Assembly: GCF_002105155.1 (NCBI RefSeq)
Contig: NW_019029005.1
Coordinates: 248,001-312,000 of the forward strand
Reading direction: 5' to 3'
Length of the DNA: 64,000 nt
Source: Lobosporangium transversale
Taxonomy: Eukaryota; Mortierellomycota; Mortierellomycetes; Mortierellales; Mortierellaceae
The notes under the pieces: generated by a model
Told to the model about the DNA's origin: nothing
What the model saw: the letters and a program-made list of their open reading frames with translations, nothing else
Databases searched by the model: none
Made by a program: the position numbers and the translations under genes
Part shown: in pieces, positions 47,218 through 58,664 of the stretch
Layout: every line of letters starts with the position of its first letter
How positions within the stretch are numbered: position 1 is the first letter of the stretch

Positions 47218-47484
47218 GCACATCACCTATCTCCGCCATTGATGCCGGAACCTGAGAGCCAACGAATATCTCTGCTTTAACGCAATAGTACTGGGGCTGT
47301 TGGAGCAAAGAACGACATCTGAACCCATTCTCTGATAAAAAAGACTTTTTTTTTCTTTAGTTTGTTACCTTTGACAAGGATATAATCATCAAGTCATATC
47401 TGTCAATGCATTTATTACCCCTGTTCAAAATTATAAATCTTCTTTTACTCATTAAATTCCTCACAAAGCACAAAGCAAGGGCCA

Positions 47485-47503
47485 GTGCAAACAAAAGAAA
47501 CTG

Positions 47504-47534
<31 letters not shown>

Positions 47535-50500
47535 TATGGACGCTTTGGAGAACAATATGAGCACCTTCGAGAGAAATTCTCGGAGTGGGGTATGGACTCG
47601 TCCTCAAGTCATGAGGCGCATCCAGAAGGGTCTTCGAGAAGTCCACACCCTGAGCGTCCAGGACAAGGATCAGCTGGCAACAGGCCTTAGTTCTGTCTTC
47701 GATGTTGTCTGTGTGCATATGAAGCGGACCCATGCATAGGGTGCCATGATGAGGAGAATGATAGGATCGTGATATCCCAAGACTCTGATTTTTTTGCGTA
47801 CGAACGAGTCTGCTTCCTAGTGCGACCCCTTCCGCACCGTAGACGGAAGTTTGGGTTTACGACGTAGACAACGTTATCCAAGCACTAAGACTGCCATCAC
47901 ACGCGCATCTGGTGTTATTCTGTGCCATCGCAGGCAATGACTACTCAAGGAACCTCGAGACGTTAGGCCCGATTATAATCTTCGATTAATTCGAAAGGTT
48001 GCGTGGAACGAGAACTACTAATAAAATGCTTCGGGCTACCTAAGGGAAGCTAGAAGGTGTTGGGAAGGAACGTAGCCTCTGAGGAAGGCCGTTTCAGTGT
48101 AGCTCTCCGCATTTTTACTTCCGGCCATCAAACGTCGGCCCAAGCGTTACCATCGAACAATGAGTTCGATAACTTCAAGCAGCGTCTACTCAATGGAAAG
48201 GATCTTCGCCATAGAATGGCTCAGCAAAGGCGAGCGCAGCGCCGCAGAACGTAAGAAAGCTCAAGCTATAGTTTTTGGCCTTGAAACCAACGTCCCCAAT
48301 ACTAATCGTTAGTCCCTTTCTTGAATAATGTAGAGGCGTACCATCATTCTATATAGCGGAAGGGTCACATAGGAACCAGTTCCGGCCCATCTTTTCTGAC
48401 AAGGCGAGCATATTGAATGGGCGCACAGTTGATATCAGTAACTGCCGTCAGCACGATAGGCCGGGCCTTAAGCATCCACCACGTCGGAGAAAGGCAAAAA
48501 AGAAGCAACAGAAAAAACAAAAGCGGAAGCACAAAGGCAAGAAGCCCCACAGGGCTAAAAAAGAAGGTGCACCAATTAGGAACTTGAAGGATGCTACGAA
48601 GGTTGATCACAGCTACAGCAGTAAGCACCCTATCAAGGCCTTAACAATTGGGTCCCTTAAGGCCTCCATGGCAAGGAAAGGCGGACTGGACGCAGATGAA
48701 AGGGATAGTATTGCAAGCCAGATCCGAGGGGCAGTTGTTGTCCTCAACCGACTACGCCGCTATGCATACTGGGCGGATTGCCTTGGACATTGAGAGGATC
48801 ATGCGGTTACCAGGGGCAGCAAAGTCGAGGAAAAAGGCACTGGACGAGGTCTTGGATAGCAATGATTATTCCTTCCGTCTCGCCACCCTTCTTTTGAGTG
48901 GTCAAGGTGGCCCCAATTCAGCTTACGCGAGGGCAAAAAAACAAGGAAAGGCGGTAGAAACGCCCACATCACCTCGCTTATGAACATTTCAAGGCCACCA
49001 CTGAACTTTCCCCAATAAAGGAATAGACATCACATTGGGGGACGTCCAAGGCTTTGATCCCAAAAAGATCACATTTCCAAGAGCGTCAGACTTACTAATG
49101 GGCCAAGTACAGACATCATTAAGGCAGCACTACAGGAACGCAATGGTATAGCTTGTGTAGGGTATTTTCATGCATATTCTGCAATCAAATGCTCTTTATT
49201 CACACCTTTTTTTTTTTTTTTTTTTTTTTTCTTAGTTTGATGTCGAGAAAACAAACGAAGATATGAGCGACATTGAGTTTTTTTTGCGGGAGAACAAAAA
49301 AGTGAAAAAATACTCAGACTTTCCTACGCCCCCTGGTCACCCGGGTATGTGTATCTGTCTGAACACGCCCTAGTTGACATCCTCTGGGCGAACGAAGATA
49401 CCAAGCAGCTGCTGGAGCGTATTCTGCCTCTCAATAATCTTCCAAGACTGCAATGTATGAGTGTGTACAGGGAACAAAAGGGGTTTTGATACAGGCTCTC
49501 TTTTGTGACATTGGAGGTGATCGCATGGTTCGTGGATATCAAGACAAAGTATCCCTGCAGTCACAGGACAAAGATCTAACTCGGTTCAAACTCAAAGGAA
49601 CGATTTCTACCAACGGTCTAGTTCTGAATCTACTTGCCTATGACACAACCCAGACGAAGAGACAGCAGCAGTCTGACGTAGATGAAGAAGCCCCAGCCAA
49701 GAACTGGAGCTTTCTCAGGGATTTCTCAACACGACGTGTTCAAAGGCGGCCGGTGAAGACCTAACAGATGAAGACTACGCAAACATAAACTGGAAGAGGA
49801 GCTCCAAGCTGCTTGAAAACGTTGAGCTCACATTCAACAAACCAGGGCGATGCCCATCCGCAAACACCACAACTATCGTCGGATGTGATCCTGGTATTGT
49901 TAACGCCCTTACGTTTTCCTCGCTGGACCTCACAACCCTAACTTGCGGCAAACGGTAAAGGTGAGAAGCAGGTTCTTGTACCTCCCTGTCCTCCGCTTCA
50001 ATCACCTGTTGAACAAAAGGAAGCGTGAAAAAGGAATGATTGAGGTTGAGAGCGCCATCCCTGTGTTTGGAAGGGATACGTATAATGAGTACTTTCAATG
50101 GATGAACGAGGAGTCTCAGACACAGACAGGATCAACGAATTTGGATGTGCTTCAAGAGTTCTACGAGTCCAGATGGCACCTGAAAAAAAAATGGGACCTA
50201 CGAAAGGCTCAACGAGCTACGTTCGACTACGCGGTACAGCGAGTGTTGAAGATGCTTGGGGATAAAGGAGTACTTGTCGTCGGCCTAGGGTCCTTTGAAA
50301 GTAGTAAAGGAGTTCCCAGCAAGCACACTGCTATAACGAGACATCTTGTCACACAGGTATGGCTTTTTTTAAAAAAGTAAAGAAAGCTGGAAAGCCATAA
50401 ACCCTTGCTAATAAACGACTGCCATTTGAAACGCTTAGGTCAAAGCACGAGGACACTTCGCTGTAGGAGCGCACGAATTTTACACCAGCGCCCGCTGTCC

Positions 50501-50749
50501 CCGACCCCTCTGCGATAGCTTTTTAGAGACGGTGTACCCTCGCTCTAAATATTGCGGACATGTAAGGTATTCTTCGACCGTGACGCAGTAGGGGCGGAAA
50601 ACATCGCAAGAATCGGTCTTGCTCAAATTGAGAGACAAGAGAGCCTGCAAAGTACAAGCCCACGGAAGAGTCGCCTGCTCCGGCTGCAAAGCGCGCACGA
50701 CGCTAGACACAAGTATTTGGGTGCCGGCACACCCACAAAAAATTTGTAA
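47485..50749 (+). CDS. FEN1/XPG-like (PIN) nuclease region joined to a Fanzor (TnpB-like) RNA-guided nuclease
   Basis: Region 1 (about 47530-47980) matches a FEN1/XPG I-domain: EADPCIG (47721), VISQDSDFFAYERV (47771), YDVDNVIQALRLP and AIAGNDYSRNLETLGP (47930). Region 2 is a linker (SNNEFDNFKQRLLNGKDLRH) spliced at 48251-48333 into GVPSFYIAEGSHRNQF and a very basic stretch (KKKQQKKQKRKHKGKK). Region 3 has helices (FPRASDLLMGQVQTSLRQHY), an intron 49146-49235, then FKLKGTISTNGLVLNLLAYD. Region 4 is RuvC: IVGCDPGIVNALTFSSLD (Asp 49887-49889), VLVVGLGSFESSKGVPSKH, an intron 50357-50438, VGAHEFYTSARCP (Glu 50475-50477), a zinc ribbon, and FFDRDAVGAENIARI (Asp 50582-50584). The xEFYTSxxCP...C..C...RDxxxAxNI order is the TnpB/Fanzor hallmark. 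All three introns keep frame, so it is a spliced eukaryotic gene. Several one-base shifts interrupt it. Fusion into one protein is inferred from collinearity. Fanzors cut DNA using an adjacent guide RNA. Confidence 0.82.
50357..50438 (+). other. spliceosomal intron between RuvC strands of the Fanzor domain
   Basis: Donor GTATGG follows HLVTQ; acceptor GCTTAG precedes VKARGHFAVG. A CTAATAAAC-like branch site lies about 30 nt upstream of the acceptor. It joins the RuvC-II side to the conserved Glu segment in frame, showing the gene is adapted to a eukaryotic host. Confidence 0.8.
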
Positions 50750-51700
50750 GTTCTGTTTATTTTCGTCTCCTGTATCCATCCTCTCTAATCTTTTGCCCCT
50801 GAATTTCTGGACTAACTTTAAAAACCGTACAGATCAAACAGATAATGCCATCTGGATTCTACACAAGAAACAATACGCTCATAAACTAAAGTAGTGATAG
50901 GCCAATGCCTCGAGGGCCGTCTTGCCAAAGCCAGACTGATATTCACGGCGGAAGAACACAGTTGAGCTTCTGATCCGCCCGTTAGTTTGTTGCTGGTATC
51001 CATGTCTAGTATTTTGGGTGAGGAACTCCAGGATAGAACTATTCAATTATTTATTTTGTATCCTCAACCCTGAGCGAGTTCAAAATCTGAATATTGGAAA
51101 AGATAATCGCTCAAACCAGGAGTGACAATTTCAGAGAGTGATCGAACCCATACAGAAGTCAAGCCAGTGGAGCGGGAACGATGTCAAGTACGCGTGGGAT
51201 GAAATCCTGACAGAGTTGGTGAGGTTTGGAAATGTACGGGTCACGCAACGACTTGAGTATAGGACAGTATATTATGCACTTGGCCAGCACATCCGTCTAC
51301 AAAAATTCTCGGCAGTAGGTGTTAGCTGCGTGCCAGAATGTTGCATAAAGCTCTTTTTTTTTTTTTTTTAGTGGACATTCCTGCTGTGAGCAGTAATAAC
51401 AAACTGAGGGTAACATTGACCAGCTAGATTTAAAAGGCAAGGAAGGGAGTGGCTGTTGGATAGAGAGCAGAGATGGTACAAAGAATGAAATCGGCAATAT
51501 TGATGGGAAATCATAGGAGTTAGACCTCTACAGAGGCTACTGATGCACATTGGATGGGTCTCCAGCTTTTATATCTCTTCTCACCAAGCTGTATTTCATA
51601 AGCTTATACCCTTCCTCGAAAGCAACTAGACAATAAGGATTAGATGGATATCCCTGACCGCTCACTCTTTTTTCTGAAGGAATGTCAGGACCGAGCACAC
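50750..51700. other. region downstream of the Fanzor gene; possible guide-RNA (omega RNA) and right end
   Basis: In known TnpB and Fanzor loci the guide RNA overlaps or follows the 3' end of the nuclease gene. This stretch has little coding character, except a frame at 51138-51371 (IEPIQKSSQWSGNDVKYAWD) with no recognised domain. I could not identify a terminal inverted repeat or target duplication by eye. Confidence 0.3.
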
Positions 51701-52020
51701 CAAAATTTTATTTAAATTTAGATTATATCTGAATGGGAGCGTGGGATATTAGCTACACATGATGTTCCAGTATTTTAAAAACAAAAACTTTCTCTGAACT
51801 GTTCTTTATTCTTTTTCTCTCTCTTCTCTTGTGCAATTTATCTACGTTCACACTCTCAGAGCCTCGATTAATTCTTGTTGCCTTCTGTTTTCCTTTTTCT
51901 TGCACCAATTCGTTCCCCAACCCCCACTCCCAGTGAATAAAAAAAAAGGAAAAAAAATGATATTCATCAAATGAAGGCCAATCCTCTCAAGCACAGCAAG
52001 TCAATTCAGGTCTGGCGGTA

Positions 52021-52900
52021 ACAACATAACATCTACATCTCCAAACAGCAGCTATCATTCAATAACAAAAGGAGAAGAGAACACAGAAGAAAAACAGAAG
52101 TAGGAGTACCGCCATCCTCGACACCCGAACCCATTGATAATGTTTCAGAATCCTTTGCAACTCTCTCGGTCAATCCAGCGTCTGAATTATCAGATATGAA
52201 CACAATCGATAAAAGTAATACAAATGAGGTGTGAGCACACAAAGAATGCCTCTCAGTCCGTGAAGATAGAGGAAGATACTAAGCCCTGAGGAAGCTTGCT
52301 GAGGGCCAAGGGTCTCAAGAGCACACATCGCCAGGTTTTTTACGTTATATTAATTGCCCCGTCGACTCCGTATCCAAACGAAGTCAAAAACATTCGATCT
52401 TGATCGATACTGCCCGCATGCTAACGCAGATTCCTCAAGTGGGTATGTTTTTTTTTTTTTTTTTTTTTTTTTTTTGCATTTTAACTTTGATACATTTTTT
52501 GCTCAATAAATGTAACCATGTGTTTCTTCTAGGGAGTTTTACGTGCAGACATGACACTTCGATGTGGTGTGCACTACTGGGGTTTCGATCTAGTCAAGAA
52601 CGGACAGTGTATCGCGCACCCTGACGAAACTCTAAATGCCTGTCCTGTCTCTGACTTGGAGTGGTAGGCATTTTTATATATTTATTAATAAACGACTATA
52701 TTTTACAAAAGGTCCTGCTAGAAGGGCCAACTATGCTACAACATAACTCTAATACCGACGTGGGCGTGAATAGCGATCGCGGATATCCCTTGGAGGATAT
52801 TCGTCATGCCTCAGGCCTCCACCGCTTCCGTTATTACTATACGCTCGACCATGAAGTGATCATGATTGCGCTCTTGCCGTTTAATGGAAACAGAGGATGA
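52021..52900 (+). CDS. unidentified spliced gene
   Basis: Protein-like segments: VPPSSTPEPIDNVSESFATL (about 52108), HSILIDTARMLTQIPQVG (about 52390), then after a T-rich intron (acceptor TTCTAG at 52532) VLRADMTLRCGVHYWGFDLV and KNGQCIAHPDETLNACPVSD (52533-52663). After a second intron (52664-52711) comes VLLEGPTMLQHNSNTDVGVN and HRFRYYYTLDHEVIMIALLP, ending at 52900. Intron borders are plausible, but phases need one-base corrections at both junctions, as elsewhere in the window. I recognise no domain. The 5' end is undefined. It is convergent with the LENG1-like gene, whose 3' end abuts at about 52906. Confidence 0.35.
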
Positions 52901-52905
52901 GTGTG

Positions 52906-53555
52906 CAAGGTTGGTTGCTCTGGATTAAACTGTTGGCTATATGCACCGACAGATCCATGGCTTTTTTGTGGGTTACATAGTCTGGATTCAATAGTTTGTG
53001 AACTTTTGTTTGCTCTGCTTGTTCTCTTTCCAAACGCTCCTTCCTCAGTTTCTCGATCGTGCTCAGCTCTTTCTCTTTGTGGACCTAATGGTTAAGAGAA
53101 GAATACAATCTAATGAATGAGAGGACCAAGAGATAGCCTCGATAAGGATATAACAAAACGATGGGTATTTACTGGCTGCAATGGCTCGTCTCCTTTCTGT
53201 AAACGCTTCGTTTCTGACTTATGCGGTGACGATGATGACTTGTACTTCTTCAGACGTTGCTCGTCTCGCTTTCCCAGCATTGATTTCATTGCACTCATAG
53301 GATCTCTCGAACTTTGCTGAAATTATGGTCTCGATCTCTTTAAAAAAAAATAACATCGTAAAATACATCCATATTAGTGTTATGAATCAGTTTTATGGTA
53401 ATGATCAGGCACCATATCAGAGAAATAAACTTTCGATCTTTACTTTTTGCTGATGTCCCCTTGAGAATACGTAGGAAGCAACCATGGTTCTTTTCCTATT
53501 TATGTATTTATATGGCAAATTGGTATCTTAAAAGCGGCATCTTTATCTACGCATT

Positions 53556-53587
<32 letters not shown>

Positions 53588-54324
53588 TCCTTTGACATTA
53601 TCAAGAAACATGCCCGACTTTCGTTCAAACTTATTTAGTTTTGCTTTTTTCTCTGCTTCATACTCTTCATTTCCTTTGTTATTATAGCCCGCCTCCTAAA
53701 TGAATTATGGATAAAATCAAAGAGGTGCTTAATAGCAAAAAAAGAAAAGAAAAGAAAAGAAAACTATGTTTTATACATAATTACTGTGTAATACACTTAC
53801 TCGCCCTTCTAAATCGGCCCAGAAGTTGACATGTTGAGCTCTTGAATCCTTAGATATGGACTTCGAGTCTCTTTTTCTAGCAAGTTAGGTTGCCCTTCGT
53901 CAAGGATTTCAGTGTCATTGCTAGAGAGCACCCGGCGCTTCGCTCGATCCCTTAGCACCTTTAGCTTATATTCTCTATCCTTATGGTGATTTTTGATCGC
54001 GAAGGGTTAGATCATACAGCTCCGGGCTTGAAATAGCTCCATTCACGAAAATAGCTAATGGGCAGTGGAAGTAAGTCTTACTGCAGCTAATGTCTCTTCG
54101 GCCTTCCTCTTGTTCTTCGCTTCTGCTTCTGCTTCATCCTTTCGGACACGGTCACGATTTTTTTGGTTATAAACGTGCCAACTGAAGCGATACAGATTAT
54201 TAAAAAAATATATAGAAATATAAATATATCAATATTTTCCCTGGTATGCTGCGCTTCATAAAGCATATTGCACTTATTGCCTTGATTTACTCCTTGTTAC
54301 CTCTTGTGTGGCAAGATGTTCATT
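52906..54324 (-). CDS. LENG1-like protein with Cir_N domain (splicing-associated)
   Basis: The start at 54324 gives MNILPHKS, spliced (intron about 54182-54301) to WHVYNQKNRDRVRKDEAEAE, the hallmark N-terminus of the LENG1 (leukocyte receptor cluster member 1)/Cir_N family. Exon 2 ends at 54082. Later exons read DREYKLKVLRDRAKRR and HVNFWADLEGR (to about 53803), GYNNKGNEEYEAEKKAKLNK and SGMFLDNVKG (about 53585-53690), and DPMSAMKSMLGKRDEQRLKK (about 53160-53320). The last exon reads STIEKLRKERLEREQAEQTK and YSQQFNPE (about 52906-53093). The matching order and motifs make the family secure. The precise 3' end is not. At the exon-1 donor the run GGG is one base longer than the phase requires, and two further shifts lie in exons 3 and 6. 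Relatives are nuclear and associate with splicing complexes. Confidence 0.75.
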
Positions 54325-54483
54325 TCAATGAGTTGCCTTTTGTTTGTGGACCATCACACTGGAAAGGCAAACTTTAGAATGGTGATGTGACTCGCTTGTT
54401 CATGCTGTTTGTTTAATTTTCGACATAAACTCTTTAATATTTGTCCGGCGACGCAACTTCATTCACCAAAACGCACTAAATTC
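54325..54483. promoter_or_regulatory. short divergent promoter between LENG1-like and presequence protease genes
   Basis: Only 159 nt separate the two start codons, which point away from each other. The interval should hold both promoters. No TATA box or motif stands out. Confidence 0.5.
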
Positions 54484-55897
54484 ATGCTTGCTGCTGCAAA
54501 GGTTGCAGCCATCCGGAAATAACTGCGCGCACGCCAGTCTCATCCTTAAATCGTACAGACTGGTCTTGCTACTCTTTCCACAAGTGGTATGGAAGTGTGA
54601 GCGTCGAGGAAGGCATGGATACATATGGCTACGCAGCTTATAGAGCTAATAACTGACGCTTGTGAGATGTTGCTTATTTGTCACTATAGAGACATGGAAG
54701 CCTGGAAAAACACTGTGTGGATATAAAGTGCTCGAGGTATGGTTGACATGTCTAATTAAACCCGATGCTGTATCATGCCATCCCATCAATATGCGCATTA
54801 TACAGAAATACTGGAAATTTGACCTATTTTGTTAATCGGAGATAGACTCGACACATTAAGGAGCTGGAACTCGACGCTATTCGGCTAAGGCATGAGAAAA
54901 CAGGAGCAGAGCATCTTCATATCTCCCGAGATGATTCCAAAACGTCTTTGGCATCGGATTTGCCACGCCTCCAGAAAATAGCACGGGTGTTCCCCATATT
55001 CTCGAACATACGACACTCTGTGGCAGTCGATCTTTTCCAGTGAGAGACCCGTTCTTCAAGATGTTGAATCGTAGCATGGCTACGTTTATGAATGCTTTCA
55101 CAGGTTTGTTTGTAGTTCATTTCAATGATTGTCATTAATATTGATTGGGCTTGAATCGACGTGCTTACGCACAATATATTCAAATATCGATTGACTAGCA
55201 AGTGATTACACTTTGTATCCGTTTTCAACAACTAATCCCATTGACTATAAGAACTTGAGGGACGTTTACATGGACGCTGCATTCTTTCCGCATCTCAGGG
55301 AGCTGGATTTCAAGCAAGAAGGATGGAGGCTAGAACATGAAGACCCCAATGGTACTTTTGTTTTGTCTATTATTTAAAGATTGGATATTGTCGGTGTCAA
55401 AAGTTGACTTTGGATAATAACCGTAAAATTTGTCTCAATGGGCTGGTTGATTCTAGACAAGAGTTCCCGATTGTTTTCAAAGGGATCGTGTATAATGAGA
55501 TGAAGGGACAGATGGCAGATTCAGGATATTTATTTTGTCAAAGATGCAGCAGTTCATGTTCCTGGAACGACTTATGCTAATAACAGTGGAGGGGACCCTG
55601 CTTATATCACGGATTGACACACGAAGAACTTGTTCGATTCCACAAAACTCACTATCATCCAAGTAACGCTAAATTCTACAGTTATGGCAATTTTCGTTTG
55701 GAGGATACGCTTGAGGCTATCAATTCAAAGCTACATGAATTTTCTCCAATCACGCCTCCAGTCGTCGATAAAGTCGTCAAGCCTTTCGAGAGCCCTCGGC
55801 GAATCAATCTAACCTGCCCTGTCGATCCTAGTACGCAAATATTCGAAGAAGTATATGGGATAGAGTGTTGCATAACCTTTCGAATATTGATCTGACT

Positions 55898-55929
<32 letters not shown>

Positions 55930-58664
55930 CTCAGTGACGCCCCCTGAAAAGCAAGCCAAGATGTCAGTTTCTTTCTTGCAAATAAGGCTACTGTACGCGT
56001 TTAAATCTCCTCGATGCGATACTAATGAAGAACATCCGTGAGATATACGGGGAAAATTGACGAACACTTTTGTTTATTGGGTTTAGGATACTTTTGAAGG
56101 GTTTGGCCTCAGAATCCTTTCAGATTTACTTACAGATGGCCATGCCTCACCAATGTACAAAGCTCTAATCGAGTCTGATTTGGGGTCAGAATACTCTTCG
56201 AACACTGGATACGATGGGTCAACCATGATGAGCTCACTGTCATTTGGCGTTCAAGGGATGAAAGTAGAAAATGTGCCCAAGGTAGAACAGACCATCATCG
56301 CAGTCCTTGAAAAAGTCAGAGAAGAAGGCGTCGACCCCAAGCGTGTCGAAGCCATTGTTCACCAGATGGAGCTTGGACAGAAACATGTATGAAATCGGTT
56401 CAAATAGAGTCAATGCTGTTTACGCTCTTTTCCACTCGGAAAGTACACCAATTAATTTTATCTTCTTTAACAGAAAACATCCTTTTTTGGAATGGGTCTT
56501 AGCAAGGACTTTCGTCTGGCTGGTTCAATGGCTGTAATCCATTGGATCTTTTAGAGCTTAATAAGGTTAGCAAACATAACAAATATAATGCGTATTGTTT
56601 TCAGAGTCGCTGCCTAGACTGACACGCAGCCTTTTGTACCCTAGAACATTGATCGTTTAAAATCCGAGTTTCATCTGGTCCATTCTTCCAAAACTTGATA
56701 AACAAGTACTTGTTGAATAACCCACACAAACTCGTATTCACTATGGTTCCCAGCACTGACTATGGAGCAGAAGTCGCAGCTAACGAGATGACGCGCCTTA
56801 TGGGCAAGACTAGTGTTCTAACCAAGGCAGACAAGGAGGCTATCTATGAGCAAGGCCAGGCATTGCTCAAGAACCAAGAAAAGATTGAGGATGTTTCATG
56901 TCTTCCGACTTTAAAAGTAGATGATATTTCGAAGAAGACAAAGATCTTTTCATTGGAACATAGCGCCGTAAACAGCGTCCCCGTGCAATGGAGACCCACC
57001 TCAACCAACGGTATCACTTATTTCCGAGGATCAGTGTCATCTCAGAATTACCCCTGACCTAAAGAAATATCTACCGCTTTTCGCTGATTCTCTAACATCT
57101 CTCGGTACGCATAAGCGTGCAATGAGTGAGATTGATGACGAGATCAGGCTACACACAGGTGGAGTCCGTGTTGCGCCTTTCCTTTCCACGAATCATTCTA
57201 GTAAGTTATACTTCTGCTTGGCTTGATTGTATTCTAGCTGAGCGGTATTGTCATGATTATTAAAGCCATTTTGCCTTACTTATTTCCCTTCTATGATCAT
57301 GAACTATATAGCAATTGACAGGACTGAAGAGGGCCTGTCCTTCAGCTCTTATTGCTTGGACAAGCAAGAATCGTATGTACGATCTTATGGGCGCGCTCAT
57401 TAGCGAAACAAACTTTGACAATACCGACAAGCTCAGAACTTTGATTAAAGGGTACGTGAGCGTGTATCAAAGAGAAATCTGTTCAAGCTTTGCACTGAAT
57501 TTAATTCGATCGACCTCAATTGTTTTTGTAGAATGCTTCGGCTCTCTCCAATTCCGTTGCAGACTCTGGACATGCTTTGCTAGAACCAATGCTGGTTCGC
57601 GCTTGACACCTGCTGGCGTAAGTCATTTTGGATATAAACAAATAATAGTATGAGCGTTAAATATTTACATGTGAAGCTAATGCATACTGTTGTTTTTATT
57701 ATCTAGTATGCTTCTGAGATTTATGGTGGTATGACTCAGGTTCAATTCATGAATTCGCTTGCGCAAATGGATGACCTCACTGAAGTATCGCAACGTTTAA
57801 AGGAGATTGCTAACGTGGCAATCAAGCGTTCCAGCCTAAGACTTGCCGTTACCTGTGGAGATGATCAAATGTCGAGCAATGAGAAAGTTATCGGACAATT
57901 TATTTCACGTCTTGATGCTAGCCCTGTAAAATCTTTTTCCCAGGTAAGATGGATTAATTTAAAGTGTTTAAAAAAAAAAAAAAAAAAAAAAATATCAACA
58001 CCATTTTATTGTCAATTATTAGCTTGAATTCTCGCCATCGTATGAAAATTCCTTCTTTGGATTACCATATGGTATCAATTCACTGCAAAATGCCTGCGCG
58101 GTGTACATTACACACATGAGGATGGGGCAAAGCTTCAGATCCTTGCTTCACTCATGTCGAACTTGTTCCTGCATCGTGAGATTCGTGAAAAGAATGGTGC
58201 CTATGGTGGTGGGGCCGGCTACTCTTCTACAGGCGGTCTATTTCATTCTATTCTTATCGTGATCCTAGCCCCAAGAAGACGCTAAGCACTTACGAAGACT
58301 CTGTTCGTTGGGTGCTGGATCGTAAGGACTTTTCTGATCAAGAGATGGCAGAAGCAAAGCTATCAATCTTCCAACGCATGGATACCCCTGTCAGTGCAGC
58401 TGAAGAAGGAATGATTATATTTTCGGAGGGTATCACAGATGAAATGCGTCAAAAGTAAGTTTTAGAAGAATGAAACAAAAGGCCCTCGAGATAACAAGGA
58501 AATGCCTCCTGAACACTTGACTAATGATACTCTCTCTTTCTTTCTCTTACAACAGCCGTCGTGAACAGCTTCTCAAAGTTACAAGCGATGATGTCAAGGA
58601 GGTGGCTAACCGCTATCTACTCAACCAGCCATCGAGCCATTGCATCCTTGGTGACGAAGAATAA
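54484..58664 (+). CDS. mitochondrial presequence protease, M16C metallopeptidase (Cym1/PreP)
   Basis: Start [12 protein letters not shown] resembles a mitochondrial targeting peptide. The inverted zinc motif HxxEH is present as HILEH at 54995-55009, inside [14 protein letters not shown] and followed by [19 protein letters not shown]. Next come [109 protein letters not shown], and [15 protein letters not shown]. The C-terminal half ends [20 protein letters not shown], containing the conserved Tyr loop, and [10 protein letters not shown] at 58664. The enzyme degrades cleaved presequences and other peptides in the matrix. About ten exons with GT-AG introns are visible (for example donors at 55094, 55355, 56387, 57205 and 58455). 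Frame shifts occur at about 54950 (AAAA), 55613 (GATTGAC lacks a T for DLTHEEL), 56530, 57040 and 57365. Confidence 0.93.
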
